64,000 nucleotides of DNA from Mucilaginibacter aurantiaciroseus (GCF_024055595.1 NZ_JAMXOF010000002.1:310001-374000), one strand, 5' to 3'. Counted from the first letter of the stretch, positions 8,661-18,057 are shown. Translations and numbers: made by a program. Notes: generated from the letters alone by a model not told the origin.

Positions 8661-8694
8661 CCTCACCCTGCCCTCTCCGCAGGAGAGGGTTCTA
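8661..8694. repeat. Short CCCTCTCC/GGAGAGGG palindrome after moxR
   Basis: The sequence begins right at the moxR stop and contains CCTCACCCTG and CCCTCTCCGCAGGAGAGGG, a short version of the element at 7563-7649. The hairpin could weaken transcription or stabilise mRNA between moxR and the DUF58 gene. Confidence 0.7.
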
Positions 8695-8744
8695 ATAAAT
8701 TAATGCGTGCTAATCTCTAATTAACCGATCTTTGATCACTAACC

Positions 8745-9626
8745 ATGCTTAACCCTAAAGTATTAATGACCATTAAGGATTTGCCATTATTGGCGAAGAC
8801 AGTTATTGATGGCTTTATGTACGGGTTTAACAAAAGCAAGGTAAAGGGCCCCGGACTGGAGTTTAGCCAGTACCGCAGCTACCAACCGGGCGACGACCTG
8901 CGTTGGCTGGACTGGCGGATGTTTGCCCGAAGCGACAGGTACTACATCCGCGAGTCGGAGGTGGAAACGAGTATCTCCGTAAGGTTTTTGGTGGATGCCA
9001 GCGCATCTATGAACCATGATGATGACGGGATTAAAAAGATAGCATATGCCAAAGCATTAACGGCTTCATTAGCCTACCTCGCCAACCTACAGGGCGATTC
9101 GGTAGCTTTGAATATATTTAAGGGTGGCGAACTTTTCTCCTTGCCATCTAAGCCCGATCCGCAGCATTTGCAACGCTTGTTTTATAATTTGCAACAAGTT
9201 GACCCGGCAGGTGCGTTTACTAAGCCGGTGCATTATCAAGAGCTTTTTGCAGGCAACGGCCGCAAGGAACTATTGGTTTTTGTGACCGATATGTACCAGG
9301 CGAATGGAGAGATAAACGCGCTGCTTAATTCCTTATCTGCATTACGGCACGAGATCATCGTGTTCCACCTGATGGGGCAAAACGAACTTGATTTTGATTT
9401 TAAAGATTTTTCTACGCTTGAAGATCTGGAAACAGGCCAAATTATCCAGGTAAACACCCAGCGCGCAAAGCATACTTATAAAGAGCGGTTGAAGGAACAT
9501 TTAGCGGCTATAAAAAGCAACCTCGCGGCCAAACGCATCGTATATCAAATGGTGAGCACGCAGCAGCCTTTAGACGAGGCCTTGCGGGTATTTTTGGTAC
9601 AGCGTAAAAAGGGGGCAAAGCAATGA
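8745..9626 (+). CDS. DUF58 domain protein (von Willebrand A-like), MoxR partner
   Basis: This 293-residue soluble protein has the DUF58 signature GDDLRWLDWRMFARSDRYYI at about residues 49-68 and a metal-ion-dependent adhesion site pattern DASAS at 84-88, as in von Willebrand factor A folds. DUF58 proteins are encoded next to MoxR ATPases almost universally and are believed to form a functional pair with them, with the ATPase acting on a metal-bound adapter. The gene follows moxR by 84 bases, most of which is repeat sequence, and precedes a BatA-like membrane protein. The substrate of this complex is unknown. Confidence 0.9.
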   Translation: MLNPKVLMTIKDLPLLAKTVIDGFMYGFNKSKVKGPGLEFSQYRSYQPGDDLRWLDWRMFARSDRYYIRESEVETSISVRFLVDASASMNHDDDGIKKIAYAKALTASLAYLANLQGDSVALNIFKGGELFSLPSKPDPQHLQRLFYNLQQVDPAGAFTKPVHYQELFAGNGRKELLVFVTDMYQANGEINALLNSLSALRHEIIVFHLMGQNELDFDFKDFSTLEDLETGQIIQVNTQRAKHTYKERLKEHLAAIKSNLAAKRIVYQMVSTQQPLDEALRVFLVQRKKGAKQ

Positions 9627-9649
9627 AGGGTGTATTAATTTATACTCCT

Positions 9650-9693
9650 TATTTTAAAGCCCGCCCCTTTGGGGAGGATTTAGGAGGGGCTTT
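9650..9693 (+). repeat. Palindromic element supplying the Shine-Dalgarno of the next gene
   Basis: The stretch contains AAAGCCCGCCCCTTTGGGG followed by AGGATTTAGGAGGGGCTTT, a member of the same repeat family as 7563-7649. Its right end contains AGGAGG at 9682-9687, six bases before the ATG at 9694. In a genome that makes little use of Shine-Dalgarno sites this one comes from the repeat. Confidence 0.7.
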
Positions 9694-11145
9694 ATGCAAT
9701 TTTTAAACCCCATATGGTTTTTTGCACTGGCCGCGCTCAGTATTCCTGTTATTATTCACTTGTGGAATGTAAGGCCTGGAAAAACACGTAAGGTTGGTAG
9801 CATTTCGCTTATTACGGAGGCCTCTAAAAGCAGCAGCCACAGTTTAAAGCTGCTGGATATTTTACTGCTGATACTGCGTTGTTTATTGCTGGCCTTATTG
9901 GCGATGCTACTGGCTTCGCCGGTTTGGCAAAAGGTGGCATTAACTCAAAAGGTTAAAGGCTGGTTGCTCGTCCCGAAGGAGAATTTTAAAGAAATCTATC
10001 AAAAATTTAAACCCGTGGTCGATTCGCTAAATAAGGCCGGTTACGAGTTCCATTATTTTAACAGGGGATTTGCAAAGAACGATTTGAAAAAGCTATTAAC
10101 CGATACCACCATAAAAGATACCGCTGCCAAAGCCAACTATTGGAGCATCATTAGGGCTTTGGACAGTAAGGTTTCGTCGGCTATGCCGTTGTATGTTTTT
10201 ACGCCGAATGGTATGAACTATTATAAAGGCAGCAAACCACAAGTAAATTTGAACCTGCGTTGGCAAACCTACACTGCTGCCGATTCGGTGAGCAAATGGA
10301 TCGCATCGGCATCGCTAACAAATAGCGGTTCCATAAAAGTAACAGTTGGCAACAGCAACCCTGCAGGGACAAGTTACAGCAATCAAATATTGCAGAATGA
10401 TGGCAGCGGCGACATGAGTGTTAGCACTCAAAACGGACAGCCATCAGTCAGTTTAAAAGGTGCCAATAGTATTGCTGTTGATACCAGCGCCACGCGTATA
10501 GCAATCTATACCGATAAGTATGCGGTTGATGCCGGTTACTTGAAAGCGGCGCTATTTGCAGCAGTTAACTTTAGCGGAAGGAAAGCTGTTGTTAAACAAT
10601 ATAGTAGCTCGTTACAAATACCCGGCGAACAAACCTGGTTGTTTTGGTTATCAGAGAAACCTGTAAGCAGTTCTGCAAAAAACAGTAATCATATTTTTAA
10701 GTATGAGGCAGGTAAGGTCATTGATGTACATACCTGGATAGAGCCGGGGCAAATCGCGTTAGCAAAATCCATCAATCCAAAAAAGAATGAAGAAGCAATT
10801 TGGAAGGATGGTTTCGGCAAGCCGGTATTAGGTTTAGCTGGCAATACTTATCATTTCTACAGCCATTTTAACCCCCTTTGGAATGAATTGGTTTGGAGCG
10901 ACGCATTCCCAAAAATGATCTTGAAGCTGATAGAAAAGGACGTCGTTCAGCCCGCACAATACGATAAACGGGTACTTAGCAACACGCAAATCCAACCCAA
11001 TAAAGTAACCGAAAATAAAACGATCTCATCAGCTAAATCAACAGAACGTATAGCCTTGTCGCACTATTTTTGGCTGTTATTAATCGCAATGTTTATTGCC
11101 GAGCGCATCCTTGCACATAAAACTAAAACCATAAGTAATGGCTAA
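9694..11145 (+). CDS. BatA-like membrane protein of the MoxR operon
   Basis: The N-terminus (MQFLNPIWFFALAALSIPVI followed by HLWN) is the classic BatA N-terminal domain, with hydrophobic helices at about residues 5-22 and 54-78. A third helix lies near residues 458-474 at the C-terminus, so the roughly 370-residue middle portion should face the periplasm. BatA-type proteins were named for aerotolerance in Bacteroides and accompany MoxR/DUF58 pairs. The middle domain has no recognised catalytic motif. The reading frame overlaps the next gene by 8 bases, so the two are translationally coupled. The start is supported by AGGAGG six bases upstream. Confidence 0.82.
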   Translation: MQFLNPIWFFALAALSIPVIIHLWNVRPGKTRKVGSISLITEASKSSSHSLKLLDILLLILRCLLLALLAMLLASPVWQKVALTQKVKGWLLVPKENFKEIYQKFKPVVDSLNKAGYEFHYFNRGFAKNDLKKLLTDTTIKDTAAKANYWSIIRALDSKVSSAMPLYVFTPNGMNYYKGSKPQVNLNLRWQTYTAADSVSKWIASASLTNSGSIKVTVGNSNPAGTSYSNQILQNDGSGDMSVSTQNGQPSVSLKGANSIAVDTSATRIAIYTDKYAVDAGYLKAALFAAVNFSGRKAVVKQYSSSLQIPGEQTWLFWLSEKPVSSSAKNSNHIFKYEAGKVIDVHTWIEPGQIALAKSINPKKNEEAIWKDGFGKPVLGLAGNTYHFYSHFNPLWNELVWSDAFPKMILKLIEKDVVQPAQYDKRVLSNTQIQPNKVTENKTISSAKSTERIALSHYFWLLLIAMFIAERILAHKTKTISNG

Positions 11146-13264
11146 GCAGGGGGGGATATATAAAATACAAGGCCTGCGCCAACGATGGATAATTTACCAG
11201 GTGCTGGAGGATATGCTATACTCGCTTTACGCAGCCTTATATCTGGGTGCGCTTGTGTATTATTTATGGTCGACAAATTTGGTGTATGGGCTCATCACCT
11301 TCCCAATTGTCTTTGCCATTTTATTGTCTATTAATCGCCCATGGCAAATGACGGACGAGAAGATAGCCGCCTTTTTAAACAAAGAATATCCTGAGTTACA
11401 GGAAAGCAGCCAATTGTTGTTATTACCTGTGGATGAATTGAACCCGTTACAGGTTATTGCCTCATCAAAAACGGCGTCTGTTTTAACAGATCTGAAAATA
11501 TCACATAAGCCATTCGCCAAACGATTGATAACCGCATTCTTCTTTTTGATTATCGCTACAGGTTTGATATGGGGATTAGGCAAGATCTTCCATATCGAGC
11601 GGGTATTTTTTGGGCCAAATCGGCCCGTTGCAGTATGCGCACCCGGCACAATGGATATGGCCGAAAAGGTTTTGCCGCAAATAAGCAGTGTGGAAATTAC
11701 GGTAACGCCACCCGCTTATACAGGCAATGCCAAACGCGTGCAGGATAAGTTTAACCTTTCGGCAGAAGAAGGGGGAGCCGTTAGCTGGATTATTAAAACC
11801 AACATCGCTGTCAAGAAAATTACCATACAGTTTATTAAGAATGGTGAAATTGCATTACAAAGCAATAAAAAACATACTGAATGGCATGCTTCTACACAAA
11901 TTAATAAGCCGGGTTTTTATCAGGTGAGTATCGATGGTAAATTATCTGACTATTATTATATACAAATGGTTAAGGACGTTGCGCCGGTTATTCATATTAA
12001 ATCGCCAAAACAGTATACTTATATAGATGCCGGCGAGGCTCAAAAGGTTACCATAAACGCCACCCTGAATGATGATTATGGCATTGCAGCATCTACCATT
12101 ATAGCAACCGTTGCCAAAGGCCGGGGTGAGGGTGTGAAATTTAAAGAATATATGCTGAGTTTTGCGGAAGTTTTTGATGCGCATAAACCGAAATACGATC
12201 TGCAAAAACTAATCAACCTACCAACCCTGGATATGCAGCCCGGCGACGAACTTTATTTTTACGTGCAGGCACAGGATACGCACAAGCAGCTTAGTCGCAC
12301 CGATGTATATATCGTAAGTATACAGGATACTGCAGAATTGCTGAGCATGAACGGTGTGCTCTCCGGTGTAAATGTTAAACCCGAATTTTTTAGGAGCGAG
12401 CGGCAAATAATTATTGATGCCGGGCAATTGCTGAAAGATAAGGACAGCATCAGCGTAGAGAAATTTAATGCACGAAGTAATGATCTGGGCATCGACCAGA
12501 AACTGTTAAGACTGCGTTACGGCAAGTTTTTAGGCGAAGAAGGTGAAGATGCCATTGGTGCGCCAAACAATGACCCCGCCAACCCGGCAGATTTTAGTAA
12601 CGCCGCAAAGATCCTGAAAGAATACACCGACGACCACGATAATGCCGAAGATGCAGGCTTTTTTGAGCCGAATATAAAAGCCCAGCTAAAAGCCACCCTC
12701 ACCGAGATGTGGAAGGCCGAATTACAGCTGCGCCTTTACAAACCACAGGCCGCCCTGCCTTTCGCTTACAAAGCGTTGCGATTACTGAAAGATCTGCAAC
12801 AAAAGTCACGTTCATACGTAGCCAAAACGGCTTACAACCCCGCGCCGCTAAAGCCCGGGAAACGATTGAGTGGCGAACTGGACAAAATCATCCAACCCAT
12901 AAACAAACAGGAAATAAAAGCCCCGGCAGATCAGTTGGAGGTGCTTAAAAATGCGGTGAATGTATTGGAAGGTTTAAAGAGCAACCCGGCGCTTAAGCAG
13001 GCTGATAACAGGACGCTCCGGATAGCTAACCAGGAACTAAGTGTGAGGGCATCGGCACAACCCGGCGTTTATTTGTCGGCTTTGAATGCCATGCGCAGGA
13101 TATTATTGGTACCAAAGGCTAACCTTGCAGATGTAAATACGGTAGAACGTGCCCTGCAAAAAGCGCTAAGGGCACTTAAAGCAATGCCATCATCTCAGGG
13201 AACTTCCGCGGATATGGGCCTCTCCAAACAGTATTATAAGAACTTACAACAAGCCAACCGTTAA
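11138..13264 (+). CDS. Large membrane protein of the MoxR operon (DUF4175-like)
   Basis: This 708-residue protein starts with a cytoplasmic segment, then hydrophobic helices at about residues 28-70 and 130-150, followed by a long periplasmic-type region with beta-rich segments and a helical, Lys/Ala-rich C-terminal third. Its layout and position match the large DUF4175-like membrane proteins found with MoxR, DUF58 and BatA genes in Bacteroidota. No enzymatic motif is evident, so a structural or scaffold role is plausible. It overlaps the BatA-like gene by 8 bases and the following gene by one base (TAATG), so the three proteins are probably made in a fixed ratio. Confidence 0.7.
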   Translation: MAKQGGIYKIQGLRQRWIIYQVLEDMLYSLYAALYLGALVYYLWSTNLVYGLITFPIVFAILLSINRPWQMTDEKIAAFLNKEYPELQESSQLLLLPVDELNPLQVIASSKTASVLTDLKISHKPFAKRLITAFFFLIIATGLIWGLGKIFHIERVFFGPNRPVAVCAPGTMDMAEKVLPQISSVEITVTPPAYTGNAKRVQDKFNLSAEEGGAVSWIIKTNIAVKKITIQFIKNGEIALQSNKKHTEWHASTQINKPGFYQVSIDGKLSDYYYIQMVKDVAPVIHIKSPKQYTYIDAGEAQKVTINATLNDDYGIAASTIIATVAKGRGEGVKFKEYMLSFAEVFDAHKPKYDLQKLINLPTLDMQPGDELYFYVQAQDTHKQLSRTDVYIVSIQDTAELLSMNGVLSGVNVKPEFFRSERQIIIDAGQLLKDKDSISVEKFNARSNDLGIDQKLLRLRYGKFLGEEGEDAIGAPNNDPANPADFSNAAKILKEYTDDHDNAEDAGFFEPNIKAQLKATLTEMWKAELQLRLYKPQAALPFAYKALRLLKDLQQKSRSYVAKTAYNPAPLKPGKRLSGELDKIIQPINKQEIKAPADQLEVLKNAVNVLEGLKSNPALKQADNRTLRIANQELSVRASAQPGVYLSALNAMRRILLVPKANLADVNTVERALQKALRALKAMPSSQGTSADMGLSKQYYKNLQQANR

Positions 13265-15006
13265 TGCAAGCCAACTGGACATATCTCGTTATCGCGCTCT
13301 GCATTGTGCTGGCTTTGGGCTTTGTATGGCAGGAGTACAGGCGTGCCAATAAACGATATGTATGGCTGCGGATGCTGGCGGTGCTTATCGCGATAGCATC
13401 ATTGGCATGTATTACTTTGCCAATTGCTTACCATGACTCGGTAACAAAATCTGACGAACATAAATCCATTTTGCTCACCGATGGTTTTGATGTGGATAGT
13501 ATCAAATCTACAGATACCAATTTGGTTACGACAGAGGCTGCAATTAAGAAAGCCTACCCCAAAGCCAAACTCATTAATGGTTTAGATGAGCTGAACAAAA
13601 CGGATAAGCTGCACATTTATGGTTACGGATTACGTGCAGATGAGTTAGCACAACTGAATAGTCTGCCATTTGTATTTCATCACGCCAAAGCACCATCCGG
13701 TATTAACAATGTAAATTGGAACGGCCACCTAAAAGCGGGTGAAGCCCTACAAGTGCAGGGCACCTACAACAATCCATCGGCACAAAAAGTAAAATTGATT
13801 TTAAGCGGGTTGAACACGGGTTTAGATTCGGTAATGCTGCCGCCGAATGCACAAACGGAGTTTGACCTAAGCACCATCCCAAAAACCACAGGTAAGGTGG
13901 TGTTTAATTTACGTGCGGATACCGCTTTGCAGGGAAGCATCCCCGTTCAAATATCGCCTGTTAAACCGCTAAAAGTTTTAATGCTTTCGGCTTCGCCGGA
14001 TTTTGAGAGCAAATTTTTAAAGAACTGGCTTACTGAGAATGGCTATTCCGTTGTACTGCGATCTGTTATTAGTAAAGGCAAATTCAACATCGAATACATT
14101 AACATAGCACAATTCAGTTTGGATAAACTATCCACCCAAACGTTGAATAAATTTGATTTAGTAATAGGAGACCTATCAGTTTTAAATGGATTGACCCCGG
14201 CAGGAAGCGGAGCGCTTAAACAGGCTGTTGCCGATAACGGCCTTGGGATAATTGTACGTGCAGATAGCATGACTAAAAGATCATGGCTGCAAACACAGTT
14301 CCTGGTAAACAGGCCGGAGGGTAAAGAACCAGAACCCGCTTTGCTCATCATCAATGGTAAAAAAAGCGCAGGCAAATTGGTTTACGGACCGGCGCATATT
14401 GTTTATCAAAACGGCACCCAGCCCTTGATTAAAACCGCACAAGAAAAAGTTTTGGCAAGCAGTGCCATATTCGGCTCAGGAAAGGTTGTGTTTACCACAT
14501 TAAATAATACTTTCAGTTGGATGCTAAGTGGAAATAAGCAGGATTATATGATGTTGTGGTCGATATTGATTAATAAGGCTGCGCGTAAAGATGATACGAA
14601 TGAAAGCCAAATTGAATTTATATCTCCACCTTACAAAGGCGAACCGTCACAACTAAAGGTAGCACAAGGTAAAGCAGCCCCCATCACTATCAACAACAAA
14701 ATCATCGCATCAATACAAAACCCAAATGTACCTTTTGAATACAGCGCGCAATACTGGCCAAAGGCTGCAGGTTGGCAAATTTTGCAGGGTAAAAACGGGT
14801 ATGCATTTGCTAATAACGATTGGAGACCAGTACAGGCGGCCAACAAATTATCGGCGACTGAAAAGTATGCTAAGTCGCACGAAATAAGTGGTATTGTAAC
14901 AAAACAGATACAGCAAAAAGTGCGAATTGATGTGCCGAAAATATATTTTTATATCCTGCTGCTTGCAGCATGTACTTTCCTTTGGGTAGCAACAAAATTT
15001 TCATAA
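13264..15006 (+). CDS. Membrane protein with a degenerate amidotransferase-like middle domain
   Basis: This 580-residue protein has two N-terminal helices (about residues 6-22 and 36-54) and one at the C-terminus (about 562-578), leaving most of it outside the cytoplasm. The middle section, beginning KPLKVLMLSASPDFESKFL and continuing through FDLVIGDLSVLNGL, resembles the glutamine-amidotransferase-like fold seen in membrane proteins of MoxR/BatA operons. No catalytic Cys is visible in it, so it is probably a binding domain. It is translationally coupled to the upstream gene by a one-base overlap and is followed 47 bases later by the second tldD. Confidence 0.65.
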   Translation: MQANWTYLVIALCIVLALGFVWQEYRRANKRYVWLRMLAVLIAIASLACITLPIAYHDSVTKSDEHKSILLTDGFDVDSIKSTDTNLVTTEAAIKKAYPKAKLINGLDELNKTDKLHIYGYGLRADELAQLNSLPFVFHHAKAPSGINNVNWNGHLKAGEALQVQGTYNNPSAQKVKLILSGLNTGLDSVMLPPNAQTEFDLSTIPKTTGKVVFNLRADTALQGSIPVQISPVKPLKVLMLSASPDFESKFLKNWLTENGYSVVLRSVISKGKFNIEYINIAQFSLDKLSTQTLNKFDLVIGDLSVLNGLTPAGSGALKQAVADNGLGIIVRADSMTKRSWLQTQFLVNRPEGKEPEPALLIINGKKSAGKLVYGPAHIVYQNGTQPLIKTAQEKVLASSAIFGSGKVVFTTLNNTFSWMLSGNKQDYMMLWSILINKAARKDDTNESQIEFISPPYKGEPSQLKVAQGKAAPITINNKIIASIQNPNVPFEYSAQYWPKAAGWQILQGKNGYAFANNDWRPVQAANKLSATEKYAKSHEISGIVTKQIQQKVRIDVPKIYFYILLLAACTFLWVATKFS

Positions 15007-15040
15007 AATAACCGTCTTCCCCGGTTGGGAATTAATTTTT

Positions 15041-15056
15041 TGGAGGACAAGCTTTG
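15041..15056 (+). promoter_or_regulatory. Strong Shine-Dalgarno paired with a TTG start for the second tldD
   Basis: TGGAGG at 15041-15046 lies seven bases before the TTG at 15054. An in-frame TAA at 15033-15035 excludes any upstream ATG. The purine-rich site supports the unusual TTG start. Confidence 0.7.
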
Positions 15057-16691
15057 AGAAGAAGAGACTTTATTTTTTTAACCGGCGTTGGCGCGGGGGC
15101 TATGATGCTGCCGTCGTTAGATGGCTTTGGTAAAAACATTGATGTGCAGCAGGCGCTTGAGGGCGTTGATGTACGCATCAAAAAAGGACTGGCCGATGTT
15201 GGGCTTAACACTGCTAAAAGCGCAGGTGCAAGCTATGCCGATGTACGTATAGGCCGTTACCTAAACCAGTTTGTAATAACCCGCGAAAACCGCGTAACCA
15301 ACGTTGCCAACACCGAATCGTATGGTATTGGCATCCGTGTTATTGCCAATGGTTGCTGGGGCTTTGCCGCAACAAACGAGGTAACCCAAGAGGGAATAGC
15401 TAAAGCTGCTAAACGTGCCGTTGCCGTTGCCAAGGCTAATGCCAAATTGGGCAGTGCGCCGGTACAACTGGCCCCGCAAAAAGGTTATGGCGAAGTAAGC
15501 TGGAAAACACCTATCGAAAAAAATGCCTTTGAAGTACCTATTAAAGAAAAGGTAGACCTGCTGCTTGGCGCGAATGCCATAGCGATGGGTGGCGGTGCCA
15601 ACTTTGTAAACTCCACCATATTTGCGGTAAACGAGCAAAAATACTTTGCATCAACCGATGGTTCATACATCGATCAGGATATCCACAGATTATTCCCGTC
15701 GTTTAACGTTACCAAGATAGATAGCGCTACCAACTCTTTCCAAACCCGTCGCTCGTTAAGTTCGCCGGTAGGGATGGGCTACGAATACCTGGTGCCGATG
15801 ACTTCCGAAACGATTGCCGGCATTACGCCACGCTACAAAAAGCGTTACGATATGATGGAGGATATGAAGTTCGCCACCAAACAAGCCGCTGAAAAGATCA
15901 CCGCCAAAACGGTAGAGCCGGGTAAGTATGACCTGGTGCTTGATCCAAGCCACCTTTGGTTAACTATCCACGAATCGGTAGGCCACCCAACCGAACTTGA
16001 CCGTGTATTGGGCTACGAAGCCAACTTTGCCGGTACCAGTTTCCTTACCCTGGATAAATGGAAATCGGGCAAGTTTAATTTTGGCAGTAAAAATGTAAAC
16101 GTAACTGGCGATAAAACCGAAGTTGGTTCGCTTGGCGCTGTTGGTTACGATGACGAAGGCGTTGGTACTAAGAAATGGGATATCATTAAAGACGGTACGC
16201 TGGTAAACTACCAGGCCATCCGCGACCAGGCGCATATCATCGGTCTTAAAGAATCGCAAGGATGCTGCTATGCCCAAAGCTGGCAGGATGTACAGTTCCA
16301 GCGTATGCCGAATGTATCGTTACAGCCGGGCAAAACGCCGTTGGCGGTTGATGATATGATCAAGAATGTAGAGAAAGGTATCTATATTATTGGCGATGGG
16401 TCGTTCTCAATTGATCAGCAACGTTATAACTTCCAGTTTGGCGGGCAGCTGTTCTACGAGATAAAACAAGGTAAAATAGTAGGTATGCTTAATGATGTGG
16501 CTTACCAGGCCAATACCCAGGAGTTCTGGAACTCGTGCAACGCGGTTTGTGATGAGCGCGATTACCGCCTTGGTGGTTCGTTTAATGATGGTAAGGGACA
16601 ACCGAGCCAGAGCAGCGCGGTATCGCACGGGTCGTCAACAGCAAGGTTTAACGGTGTTAATGTAATTAACACAAAAAGAAAGATCGGATAA
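15054..16691 (+). CDS. TldD-family zinc metallopeptidase (second copy), Tat-like signal
   Basis: This 545-residue protein is a close paralog of the one at 3381-5015 and carries HESVGH at residues 306-311. The N-terminus RRRDFIFLTGVGAGAMML has a twin-arginine pattern followed by a mild hydrophobic stretch, so export by the Tat pathway is plausible. The region PGKYDLVLDPSHLWLTI before the motif and LGAVGYDDEGVGT after it match the family. As in copy 1, the C-terminal GGSFNDGKGQP lacks the Cys expected at the third zinc position, while FWNSCNAVCDERD provides two cysteines shortly before. It is followed after 3 bases by tldE copy 2. The substrate is unknown. Confidence 0.9.
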   Translation: MRRRDFIFLTGVGAGAMMLPSLDGFGKNIDVQQALEGVDVRIKKGLADVGLNTAKSAGASYADVRIGRYLNQFVITRENRVTNVANTESYGIGIRVIANGCWGFAATNEVTQEGIAKAAKRAVAVAKANAKLGSAPVQLAPQKGYGEVSWKTPIEKNAFEVPIKEKVDLLLGANAIAMGGGANFVNSTIFAVNEQKYFASTDGSYIDQDIHRLFPSFNVTKIDSATNSFQTRRSLSSPVGMGYEYLVPMTSETIAGITPRYKKRYDMMEDMKFATKQAAEKITAKTVEPGKYDLVLDPSHLWLTIHESVGHPTELDRVLGYEANFAGTSFLTLDKWKSGKFNFGSKNVNVTGDKTEVGSLGAVGYDDEGVGTKKWDIIKDGTLVNYQAIRDQAHIIGLKESQGCCYAQSWQDVQFQRMPNVSLQPGKTPLAVDDMIKNVEKGIYIIGDGSFSIDQQRYNFQFGGQLFYEIKQGKIVGMLNDVAYQANTQEFWNSCNAVCDERDYRLGGSFNDGKGQPSQSSAVSHGSSTARFNGVNVINTKRKIG

Positions 16692-16694
16692 CAT

Positions 16695-18026
16695 ATGCCT
16701 ATATATACAAAAGAACAAGCACATGCTTTATTAAAGAAAGTGCTTAGCTATTCAAAAGCTGACGAGTGCGAAGTAGGCCTTAGCGGCAGCGAAGGCGGTA
16801 ACGTACGTTATGCATTAAACGCGGTTTCAACCGCCGGCGATATCAGCACGGTTGGGCTTAGCGTAACCTCCGTTTACGGGAAAAAAGCAGGATCTGCTAC
16901 TATCGACCAGTTCGAAGACGCATCTTTAGAGCGCGTTGTTCGCCGGTCGGAGGAGTTGGCGCAACTGGCACCCGAAAATTCGGAATACATGCCGATGCTT
17001 GGCCAAAGCGAGTTTAAAGAAGCCATCACTTATAACGCCAATACCGCCGCCATGACGCCCGAAAGCCGTGCCGAAATGGTTGGCAAAAGCTTACAGGTTA
17101 CCAAAGAAGCCAAACTATTTGCGGCTGGCTTCCTTGAAAATTCAAGCGGATTTAATTCGGTGATGAACTCAAAAGGCTTGTTTGCTTACAATAAAAGCAG
17201 CGATGTTAACTTTTCGGTTACTACCCGTAACGAGGGAGGCACCATATCGGGTTACGCGGCGCGTGGTTTTACCGATGTTGCTAAATTAGACACCGCTTCT
17301 GCAACCCGTGTGGCTTGTATGAAGGCCAATGCATCTGTTGGTGCAAGGGCTATTGAGCCCGGAAAATACACCGTGATATTAGAGCCCGTGGCGGCAACTT
17401 ATATGCTGGAAAATATGTTCCGTTTCGACGCGCGCAGCGCGGAGGAAGGCCGTAGCTTCCTGAGCAAAAAAGGCGGCGGCACTCGTTTGGGCGAGCAACT
17501 GGTAGATCCTAAGGTAACTATCTATTCAGATCCTTTTAACGCCGATTTGCCCGGCTCAACCTGGGGTGATGACGGATTACCGCGAGAAAAAACAACCTGG
17601 ATAGATAAAGGTGTTGTGAAAAATTTATCGTACTCGCGCTTTTGGGCGCAAAAGAAAGGCGTGCAACCTATCCCCGGTCCAAGTAATATCATTATGGAGG
17701 GCGGCACCCAAAGTTTGGAAGAACTGATAAAAGGCACCGAAAAAGGCATCCTGGTATCCAGATTATGGTACATCCGTATGGTTGATCCGCAATCGTTACT
17801 GTTAACCGGCCTTACCCGCGATGGTACATTTTACATCGAGAACGGCAAGATCATGTTCCCGGTAAAAAACTTCAGGTTTAATGAGAGCCCGGTAATTATG
17901 CTGAACAACCTCGAAGCCCTTGGTAAGCAGGAACGCAGCATCAGCGTGGAAAGCTACCGCAGTTATTTGATCCCGCCAATGAAGATCAGGGACTTTACCT
18001 TTAGTTCACTTTCTGACGCGGTGTAG
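16695..18026 (+). CDS. TldE/PmbA-family metallopeptidase subunit (second copy)
   Basis: This 443-residue TldE-like protein aligns along its whole length with the one at 2044-3381: both share ALLKKVLSYSKADEC-type N-termini, SAEEGRSFLSKKGG/SADEGRSFLSKPGG, and the identical C-terminal RDFTFSSLSDAV. There is no signal peptide although its TldD partner has a Tat-like one. It starts 3 bases after tldD and ends just before a terminator whose stem matches the one after copy 1. The pair is expected to form a TldD-TldE heterodimer; whether the two paralogous pairs can exchange subunits is open. Confidence 0.88.
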   Translation: MPIYTKEQAHALLKKVLSYSKADECEVGLSGSEGGNVRYALNAVSTAGDISTVGLSVTSVYGKKAGSATIDQFEDASLERVVRRSEELAQLAPENSEYMPMLGQSEFKEAITYNANTAAMTPESRAEMVGKSLQVTKEAKLFAAGFLENSSGFNSVMNSKGLFAYNKSSDVNFSVTTRNEGGTISGYAARGFTDVAKLDTASATRVACMKANASVGARAIEPGKYTVILEPVAATYMLENMFRFDARSAEEGRSFLSKKGGGTRLGEQLVDPKVTIYSDPFNADLPGSTWGDDGLPREKTTWIDKGVVKNLSYSRFWAQKKGVQPIPGPSNIIMEGGTQSLEELIKGTEKGILVSRLWYIRMVDPQSLLLTGLTRDGTFYIENGKIMFPVKNFRFNESPVIMLNNLEALGKQERSISVESYRSYLIPPMKIRDFTFSSLSDAV

Positions 18027-18057
18027 TTTAGTTGGCAGTTTGTAATAACTTTATATT

